Assembly: GCA_958405585.1 (NCBI GenBank)
Contig: CATYEP010000108.1
Span: 1-6,442 of the forward strand
Length of the DNA: 6,442 nt
Reading direction: 5' to 3'
From: an uncultured Eubacteriales bacterium
Lineage (GTDB): Bacteria; Bacillota; Clostridia; Christensenellales; Borkfalkiaceae
Positions 1 to 5,741 of this stretch are shown here, piece after piece (position 1 is the first letter of the stretch; each line of letters opens with the position of its first letter). A program made the translations under genes and the position numbers. The notes beneath the pieces are model-generated. The model was not told where the DNA came from, made no database searches, and worked only from the letters and a program-made list of their open reading frames with translations.

Positions 1-1135
1 CGACGTCCGCTGTACTATATTCCAAACAAACATCAAACCATTCTCCGGAATTATATTTATGCGCAAAATTTAATGCATCTCCCTGAATATAATCGGGCAT
101 ATATACCGTTCCTTGTGCGCCGCCTTCATCCGTAGCATTACGTATCTGCTCCGCTGCTAATATGTCATTCTCGCTTAAACTTCTGGTATCGATCTCGTCA
201 GTCCAACTCGCCGACTGTGAATATGGCTTGGAACGCAACAACGTATATAATTCTTCTATGCCGGGATTATCCGCCGCAAGTCTTTGAGAAAATGCGACCG
301 ATATCCCCGGCTGCTCGGCCCATTCCGCGTTCCAGCCGAATGCAATTCCATCCTGTTCCCCTTTGGAGGGAAGAAAATCTTCAATACCGATCAAATTATC
401 TTCGCCAGCCGACGCAAACATCAACCGCAAGCTCCGATAATCCGGTTTACCGGCATATCCGTCACTCATTGATGCAACACGCATCTGAAAGCTGACGTTT
501 TTGCCCTCAGCCAAACTAAGAGGTTTTTTGCTCCATGCAGCCGTAAAACGGGTATTGCTCTGTCCGTTTCCGTATCCCTTTTCGCCCGAACCTGTAAGAT
601 ACGTCATGGAGGTCTGCGGATTTTCCCCGGGAGTCAGCATTCCCACTGCCGCCGCTAAATTCGTTGCGTGCGACCAATCGTCTTCCTCCCAGTGCTCCCA
701 ATATTCGCTTTCTTTTTCCGCTGATTTCACCGTCAGAGATACCGATGTCACTGCAAAACGATTGCCATTGCTGCCTGCGTTCGGACACGCTGCAAACTGC
801 ATCGTATATGTTCCTGCCTGCATTACAAGTATCTCGATCGTTTCTGGCTTTTCCTCCTCCGTCCATGTATAATAACTATGCACTTCATTCGTGCGGTAGT
901 CATACATATTCGCTATCACGATTACGTAATGATCGACTTTTTGCGACGGATTCGGAATGGTAAACGTGGGTACCTCAATCGTCTCATACTGTTCGCATTC
1001 CACTGCCGTCGGTTCCGTACCGCCCGACCATTCCTTTTCATCCGTTTCTGCCGCAGCAGATACCAAGGCCACTGACGCCGTAAAAAGGACTACAGCCAAA
1101 AGCGACAACAAAAAAATCAATAACTTTTTTTTCAT
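1..1135 (-). CDS. Secreted surface protein, tandem paralogue B (3' partial, cut by left window edge)
   Basis: The frame is open from the ATG at 1135 to base 1, giving 378 codons plus one base with no stop, so the C-terminus lies outside the window. It is homologous to gene 1187-2851 along its whole visible length. It has a signal peptide (about 1-28, MKKKLLIFLL then ending VSAAAE), the conserved cysteine before QYETIEVPTF (C47, then 49-58), SYYTWTEEE (87-95), SEYWEHWEEDDW (143-154), SNTRFTAAWS (193-202), LRSKP (300-304), DEIDTRSLS (313-321) and QGDALNFAHKYNSGEWFDV (351-369). The break falls where paralogue A still has about 185 residues, so the fibronectin-like domain and membrane anchor, if shared, are missing here. 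GGAGGGG at 1145-1139 chooses the start at 1135. Differences from A are concentrated in the loops, for example GEQDGIAFGWNAEWAEQPG (259-277). The function is unknown; binding a related glycan or forming a pair with A is inference. Confidence 0.85.
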   Translation of the reverse strand, partial: MKKKLLIFLLSLLAVVLFTASVALVSAAAETDEKEWSGGTEPTAVECEQYETIEVPTFTIPNPSQKVDHYVIVIANMYDYRTNEVHSYYTWTEEEKPETIEILVMQAGTYTMQFAACPNAGSNGNRFAVTSVSLTVKSAEKESEYWEHWEEDDWSHATNLAAAVGMLTPGENPQTSMTYLTGSGEKGYGNGQSNTRFTAAWSKKPLSLAEGKNVSFQMRVASMSDGYAGKPDYRSLRLMFASAGEDNLIGIEDFLPSKGEQDGIAFGWNAEWAEQPGISVAFSQRLAADNPGIEELYTLLRSKPYSQSASWTDEIDTRSLSENDILAAEQIRNATDEGGAQGTVYMPDYIQGDALNFAHKYNSGEWFDVCLEYSTADV

Positions 1136-1186
1136 ATGCCCCTCCGCCATTCAACGCAAATAAATAATCTGATTTTCATTTTTCCC
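1136..1186 (-). promoter_or_regulatory. 51-base intercistronic gap with the ribosome binding site that decides the paralogue B start
   Basis: This is the longest gap in the operon. The Shine-Dalgarno GGAGGGG lies at 1145-1139, three to five bases ahead of the ATG at 1135. A second in-frame ATG at 1150 would add MAEGH, but that ATG overlaps its own candidate ribosome site and has only AT-rich sequence upstream, so 1135 is preferred. I find no convincing hairpin plus T-run and no promoter boxes here, so read-through from paralogue A is expected. Confidence 0.6.
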
Positions 1187-2851
1187 TCAACCTTGTTTCC
1201 TGCGTTTAACCGCAAAACCAATCCCTGCGGCTAAAGCCACGGCACATACTATTAAACCCGATCCGCCTACTATAGCCGAACTGCAGCCGCCGTTATTCTC
1301 TACTATATAAAGAATTTCAGCGGGATCAGAAGCAAGCAAATTACCACCATCTTCGGGCATTGCTTTTATCGAAATATTGTATTCGCCGCTTTCAGTTATA
1401 CCGCTTAAATCATACTCTGTATCGGCAATGGTCGTCTGTACAACCGTTTCGTCCCCTTTCGATACTGTAATTTCGTATTCCTTGGCTCCGTCGACCGCTG
1501 ACCAGCTTACTTTTTGATTTGTTTCATCCAACGAGAGAACAGGAGTTGTAAGCGCAACGGGAGCAGCTTCGTTTTTAATATCCGCAACCTCGATTTTCAT
1601 TGAACTGGCGTGTCCCCCGAGCTCGAATAATCCGAACCCAAGATAAGCATTCTCATAATTCCCCAAATTAGCCATAACCGTAGTGGATATGGAAAATTTC
1701 AGATTATCCAAGGTTACAAGATAATAATTGTTTCCAAATTCGCCTTCATAATAAGAAAAACTGACGTCAATCCATTCTCCGCCATTATACTTTTCGGCAA
1801 AATCTAGCGCATCACCCTGCTCAAAATCGGGAAGTCCGATTCCGCCGGAAAACGGCCTGCGCGCTTCTTCTTTTTGGGCAATGACTTCGGCATCTGTACT
1901 GCGGGTATCAATGTCTGTCGAATATGTATACAGTTGTCCAAATGGTTTGGAACGAACAAACATTGCTACAGAATCTTCTGCTGTTTCAAGATTGAATTGG
2001 GGCGTTGTAAATTCCAAAGAAATAACCGCATTCGTATTTGCCGCAGGAATCCATCCCGCCGCCAAATCAGAATGATAATCAGGCGTAGCAGGCCGATACA
2101 AGTCAATCCCGGCACCCGAATCGCTCCCTGACAACATTATGCGGAACAAATTACGGGTATCCCTATCTCCATATCCACCCAACGAAGTCACTCGCAGGCG
2201 GAATGTCAAAGTCTTGTTATCTTTGAAATTATAGGGAACGGTACTCCATGCCGCAGTAAAACGCGTATTGGACGCCTCCTCCCCATAGATTTTATCACCC
2301 GCACCCGTAATATATGTCATAGAGGTAGATTCGTCTTCCCCCTCACCCGGAGCCAGCACTCCGACCGCCGCTTTCAACTGTCCGTTATGGTCTTCGCTTA
2401 CCCAATCGTCCTGCTCCCAATGATCCCAATATTCGCTTTCATCTTCTTTTGCATTTATTGTCAGAGTAAATGTTTCCTCTGCCTGCAGATTGTCATTGCT
2501 TTCATCGGTGCTATAGCCCGCTTGCAACGTATACTCCCCCGCTGTATGCGCTAAAAGTTCAATATATCCGGGATCATCTTCATCTGTCCATGTATAATAA
2601 GAATCGATACTATTCTCGGTCAAACTGTAAAAACCGGGAATTGACAGGACATAATGATTGATCTCCGCCGCCGGATTTTCGATTTTAAAAGTAGGAATCT
2701 GAATCGTATCATACTGCGAACAGGACTTCGGCAATTCATATGCAGAATTCCAAGTCTTTGTTTCCCCCGCACCCGTTTCGGCAAAAACCGATACGGGAAA
2801 AACAACCGCAAAACAAAAAGCTACAGCCATAACTAAAAATAATTTTTTCAT
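1187..2851 (-). CDS. Secreted C-terminally anchored surface protein with fibronectin-III-like domain (paralogue A)
   Basis: This is a 554-residue exported protein of no family I can name. It has a Sec signal peptide (1-24, likely cut after VFA). An N-terminal beta-rich region (about 28-134) contains C44-S-QYDTIQIPTF and SYYTWTDEDD and resembles an Ig/PKD-like fold. A linker carries SEYWDHWEQDDW (139-150). A large middle region (about 155-425) reads like a beta-sandwich, concanavalin or carbohydrate-binding type, with SNTRFTAAWS (194-203), VRSKP (299-303) and QGDALDFAEKYNGGEWIDV (345-363). A fibronectin-III-like domain follows (about 434-517: PVLSLDETNQKVSWSAVDGA, then YEITVSKG). The tail is GGCSSAIVGG, a TM segment (about 526-548) and KRRK (549-552), which is a membrane anchor or sorting signal. 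No catalytic motif is evident. AGGAGGAGG at 2865-2857 with a 5-base spacer fixes the start. A glycan-capturing role beside the enzyme and importer is inference. The gene immediately downstream is its paralogue. Confidence 0.85.
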   Translation of the reverse strand: MKKLFLVMAVAFCFAVVFPVSVFAETGAGETKTWNSAYELPKSCSQYDTIQIPTFKIENPAAEINHYVLSIPGFYSLTENSIDSYYTWTDEDDPGYIELLAHTAGEYTLQAGYSTDESNDNLQAEETFTLTINAKEDESEYWDHWEQDDWVSEDHNGQLKAAVGVLAPGEGEDESTSMTYITGAGDKIYGEEASNTRFTAAWSTVPYNFKDNKTLTFRLRVTSLGGYGDRDTRNLFRIMLSGSDSGAGIDLYRPATPDYHSDLAAGWIPAANTNAVISLEFTTPQFNLETAEDSVAMFVRSKPFGQLYTYSTDIDTRSTDAEVIAQKEEARRPFSGGIGLPDFEQGDALDFAEKYNGGEWIDVSFSYYEGEFGNNYYLVTLDNLKFSISTTVMANLGNYENAYLGFGLFELGGHASSMKIEVADIKNEAAPVALTTPVLSLDETNQKVSWSAVDGAKEYEITVSKGDETVVQTTIADTEYDLSGITESGEYNISIKAMPEDGGNLLASDPAEILYIVENNGGCSSAIVGGSGLIVCAVALAAGIGFAVKRRKQG

Positions 2852-2856
2852 CTTTT

Positions 2857-2865
2857 CCTCCTCCT
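2857..2865 (-). promoter_or_regulatory. Extended ribosome binding site of paralogue A
   Basis: AGGAGGAGG followed by a 5-base spacer (AAAAG) precedes the ATG at 2851. It is a triple AGG repeat, longer than a minimal Shine-Dalgarno sequence, and suggests strong translation of the surface protein. The whole gap to the upstream enzyme stop is only 24 bases, leaving no room for a separate terminator. Confidence 0.7.
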
Positions 2866-2875
2866 GAAAAATAAT

Positions 2876-4177
2876 TTAATTTAATCCAAAGACTTGTTTT
2901 ATTGCTTGCAGATAGCCATACCCGTACTTATCGTTCGGCTCAATGCAATTTCCCTCACCCCATTCGTTCCAACAGCCGACTGAGGCAATATTAATCTCAT
3001 AACGATCCATTATATCCCGGGTTTTTTCTAAAATCCGCTCATATGCTTCCGGGGTATTATCGATCAAAACAGGTGAGTACAGATAGCTCGACATATCATT
3101 TGTATTCCACTCTTGATAGCGGCTGATGCGGATCGTATAATCAATTCCCGGCAGAGCGGTCGGATAAAACGGATAATCGCGTTTAGCATAACGGTTTACC
3201 ATCAATTCGACCTGATCCATATTATCCGACATATAAGTTTCATAATCGATCGTTGCGCCCTTCCCGTCCGGTTGCATAACTTTGCTATCCGTGTAATTGC
3301 GCAAATCCAAAATTTGGTTATATGACGTCATGCTGTCGATACCGAGATAAGACTGTACCGTCCAATCCGGATCTGTAATCATTCCGGTGGGCCAAACGGC
3401 AGAATAGTCTACGTTAAGCGTATCCGTATATCCTACCGCATTTATATGCATTTCTAATCCGGTCGCATTGCGAGTTTTTTCGCGGAAACGATCCAACGCT
3501 TCTTTTGCAAGCCGTATATCCGTGCGCCCATCCGATAGATATTGCTCAACAAACGTTTGCAGATTGTAAATAGAAAAGTACAATTTACCATCAATTTTCA
3601 TAGCGTTCGGGCGCGAAAAGTAGTTTTCGACGATATAATCCGTCATTTTCTCAAATTCATCGGGAGACAGTTTGCCAGTACCAATATTTCTGCCGACATC
3701 GTGATTGCACCAAACGAGGGCAAACTCCATATTTTCTGAATTGTCCGCCTGCAAAAAACCTCTCTCTAATTCCGCCGCCAGATATGTACCCTCGGTTACT
3801 TTGGCGACTTCCCGCTGTTCCGCAAACCAATACCAACAAAAGATAAACGCATCGATCCCGTGGGAGGAAGCCGCTTCAATCTTTTTGCTCATTACAGCCG
3901 GGTCGGCAGCATCCTCGTATCCCCATATAGGAACAGGGGGGGCATAGTGTCCTTCGAAACGAGAAATAGAACTTTTGGTTCCACCCCATTCCGACTCTTT
4001 GTCAGCGATAAAGGTTCTGTCTCGGTCGTCTTGTTTGGCCCAATTCGGGAAATAATAGCTTGTAATGTAATAATCCTGCATATTCTCTCCTCCTTCGGGA
4101 GTTTGCGAGCAACCGCTGCCCACGGCGAGCGCCATGCAAATCACACATAACAACGCAACTAATTTAATTTTCTTCAT
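2876..4177 (-). CDS. Lipoprotein-like GH99-like / WbsX-type glycan-processing enzyme
   Basis: This 433-residue protein appears complete. An N-terminal signal (K2, K3, K5, hydrophobic 6-19) ends in VGSGC at 19-23, so Cys23 is a plausible lipidation site. Glycine at -3 makes this an imperfect lipobox. The mature part carries hallmarks of the GH99-like/Glyco_tran_WbsX group: YYFPNW (41-46), GYEDA with a following DP (86-93), GIDAFIFCWYWF (107-118), FALVWCNHD (152-160), and WNEWGEGNCIEP (403-414) followed by DKYGYGYLQAI (416-426). In true GH99 endo-alpha-mannosidases and mannanases, two glutamates spaced three apart in a WNEWHEG motif form the active site. Glu405 and Glu408 occupy those places here, with Gly407 replacing His. 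WbsX relatives are often annotated as glycosyltransferases of polysaccharide clusters. The export signal and the sugar-importer genes just upstream favour a hydrolase acting outside the membrane, but this is inference. AAAGGAGG at 4190-4183 with a 5-base spacer fixes the start. Confidence 0.85.
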   Translation of the reverse strand: MKKIKLVALLCVICMALAVGSGCSQTPEGGENMQDYYITSYYFPNWAKQDDRDRTFIADKESEWGGTKSSISRFEGHYAPPVPIWGYEDAADPAVMSKKIEAASSHGIDAFIFCWYWFAEQREVAKVTEGTYLAAELERGFLQADNSENMEFALVWCNHDVGRNIGTGKLSPDEFEKMTDYIVENYFSRPNAMKIDGKLYFSIYNLQTFVEQYLSDGRTDIRLAKEALDRFREKTRNATGLEMHINAVGYTDTLNVDYSAVWPTGMITDPDWTVQSYLGIDSMTSYNQILDLRNYTDSKVMQPDGKGATIDYETYMSDNMDQVELMVNRYAKRDYPFYPTALPGIDYTIRISRYQEWNTNDMSSYLYSPVLIDNTPEAYERILEKTRDIMDRYEINIASVGCWNEWGEGNCIEPNDKYGYGYLQAIKQVFGLN

Positions 4178-4182
4178 CTTTT

Positions 4183-4190
4183 CCTCCTTT
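4183..4190 (-). promoter_or_regulatory. Ribosome binding site of the GH99-like lipoprotein
   Basis: AAAGGAGG followed by a 5-base spacer (AAAAG) precedes the ATG at 4177. The same AAAAG-ATG junction is used by paralogue A. The site sits inside the 17-base gap after the permease stop, so the two genes are almost certainly co-transcribed. Confidence 0.7.
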
Positions 4191-4194
4191 CGTT

Positions 4195-5730
4195 TTAACC
4201 TTTCAGTCCCGTAAAGACCAGCCCCTTCGTCATCTGCTTTTGGAAAAAAGCAAACAAGAAGAATGTAGGAAGTGCAACGATCAAACTCATAGGCAAAGAT
4301 ACGGAATAATCGTTATTGATCGCGCCTCTTGCCAAAGCCTGTTGCATTGCGATCGGCAAAGTCCATAATTGTTCATGCCGCAGCAATATCATATTCGGCC
4401 AGAAGAAATTGTTCCAGCTTGAAATAAATGTATTGATAATTAGAACGCCGAACATCGCCGTCGATAATGGTATAACCAATCGGAAAAAGATTGTAATTTC
4501 CGATGCCCCGTCCACTACCGCCGCTTCCCGCAGTTCTTTCGGTAAGCTATCAAAATAACTTTTGAACAAAATTGTAAAGACGCAGTTTGAAGACGCCGGC
4601 AAAATCACCACCCACAAATTGTCCATATTATTTTTAAGGAAAAACGTATACATCGGTACCAAATTTGCTATACCGGGAATCATGATCGTTACGGCAAGGC
4701 CGGTAACAAAATAATTGGCAATCTTTTTTTTCAGAAGCTGGCTCAATGCATATGCAGCCGCAGCCACAAACAGACACTGTATAGCAATTTCGGCAACCGC
4801 TACAACAAAACTGTTTGTGAAGAATGTAAGCATCGTCGTACCCAACGAACTAAAGCCTTCCCACGCACGCTTAAAGTTGATGAACAGACCTCCGACGTCC
4901 GACTTGCTGCTTACGTTTCCGATCGTTCCCTGAATCGATATACCTGCCTCCGGAAACAACGGATCCGGCTCAGTCGCCTGCATAAGGTAATTGCTTATGT
5001 ATACTACACCTTCCGACGATTCATCTTTCAGCGGAGCATATTCTTCGCCTTGCGTATACACGCCCCTTGTCAGATAGGACAGCGCTGCTTTATATTTACT
5101 TTCCGCCAGTTCTGCCGAATAAGTACCCGTAGACATATCGTAAATTTCATTAAACGTATTTGTGTCTACATTGTACCAGCGATCGATCTCACTTTGGTAA
5201 AGCCCTGTCGCGTTCTGCGTAATTTCTCCGCTTGAAACAGCCGCCCTCAACGAATATAAATTTGTTTCAACAGAATCAATAACGATACCGTTTTCAACGC
5301 GCACCACACTGAAATTATAGCCGCGGATCGGCATTGTCCCCGATTGTGCCGCAACCATATAGCATATAACAGCGGCTTCATACATAAATCTTTCATCTGT
5401 ATAATCTTCCAAACCTTCCGTATTCAGTTCAATAGCATAATCTTGCTTTGCAACAAACCAAAAAGCCGGAGGATTGCTTTGCGCTTCCATATTGTCCTTT
5501 GTAGAAGACACAATTAGCCAATACAGAGGGAAAAGCAGTATAAACAACCAAATGATGCAAAATACATAACATAAAATCTTAAAAATAGTATCCCGCCGCG
5601 AGCCTGTTAATTTTTGTATTTTGCCACCATCGGGCGAAGCAACTGTAATTGCGGCATCTACATTCTCCGAAATCGATTCGGAAAAACCGATGTCATCCTG
5701 TTCCATTTCTTCAAAATCCTTTTCGTCCAT
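4195..5730 (-). CDS. CUT1 sugar ABC transporter permease, MalG/AraQ type, with a large periplasmic-side insertion
   Basis: This is the partner permease of the same importer. It has 511 residues, whereas MalG/AraQ-type proteins usually have about 270-300. The segments in order are: an acidic hydrophilic N-terminal tail (1-45); TM1 (about 49-75, ending LYWLIVSSTK); a hydrophilic stretch of about 220 residues (77-298); then TM2 (299-328), TM3 (338-362), TM4 (371-389), TM5 (424-444) and TM6 (478-497). The EAA loop is present: E402-A-A-V-V-D407-G-A, with IP at 420-421. The family's usual C-terminal ending GLKG is intact, so the transport core looks functional. The extra sequence falls between PPAFWF (87-92) and the family-typical INFKRAWEG (284-292), outside the membrane. 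GGGGAGG at 5741-5735 with a 4-base spacer supports the ATG at 5730. The gap to gene 1 is 11 bases and to the downstream enzyme 17 bases. The insertion resembles nothing I recognise; by position it could contact the binding protein or substrate. Confidence 0.92.
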   Translation of the reverse strand: MDEKDFEEMEQDDIGFSESISENVDAAITVASPDGGKIQKLTGSRRDTIFKILCYVFCIIWLFILLFPLYWLIVSSTKDNMEAQSNPPAFWFVAKQDYAIELNTEGLEDYTDERFMYEAAVICYMVAAQSGTMPIRGYNFSVVRVENGIVIDSVETNLYSLRAAVSSGEITQNATGLYQSEIDRWYNVDTNTFNEIYDMSTGTYSAELAESKYKAALSYLTRGVYTQGEEYAPLKDESSEGVVYISNYLMQATEPDPLFPEAGISIQGTIGNVSSKSDVGGLFINFKRAWEGFSSLGTTMLTFFTNSFVVAVAEIAIQCLFVAAAAYALSQLLKKKIANYFVTGLAVTIMIPGIANLVPMYTFFLKNNMDNLWVVILPASSNCVFTILFKSYFDSLPKELREAAVVDGASEITIFFRLVIPLSTAMFGVLIINTFISSWNNFFWPNMILLRHEQLWTLPIAMQQALARGAINNDYSVSLPMSLIVALPTFFLFAFFQKQMTKGLVFTGLKG

Positions 5731-5734
5731 TTTG

Positions 5735-5741
5735 CCTCCCC
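5735..5741 (-). promoter_or_regulatory. Ribosome binding site of the second permease
   Basis: GGGGAGG with a 4-base spacer (CAAA) precedes the ATG at 5730. It starts directly after the TAA of the first permease, so termination and re-initiation are closely spaced, as expected for subunits of one complex. Confidence 0.7.

Noticed and set aside
516..866. Minus-strand open frame of 116 codons in another phase
   Set aside because: It is out of phase with the paralogue B frame and its peptide is low-information Gly/Arg/Ser-rich sequence. It is a shadow of the real gene.
501..872. Plus-strand open frame of 123 codons
   Set aside because: It lies opposite paralogue B, whose minus-strand frame is homologous to paralogue A throughout. 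The plus-strand peptide has no recognisable motif or ribosome site.
1135..1150. Upstream in-frame ATG at 1150 as the start of paralogue B
   Set aside because: The only good Shine-Dalgarno sequence (1145-1139) lies downstream of that ATG and correctly spaces the ATG at 1135, which also gives the normal MKKK signal peptide start.
1136..1186. Possible terminator between paralogues A and B
   Set aside because: The gap is AT-rich in places but has no inverted repeat followed by a T-run that I can find on the minus strand.
696..2440. Identical 17-base stretch at 696-712 and 2424-2440 as a possible DNA repeat element
   Set aside because: It encodes the shared SEYWxHWE core in both paralogues, so coding homology explains it. 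No mobile element ends or direct repeat structure surround it.
1187..4150. Several plus-strand frames of 60-96 codons opposite the surface protein and enzyme genes
   Set aside because: Their peptides are Arg/Cys/Ile-rich antisense translations without family motifs, and all lie opposite well-supported genes.
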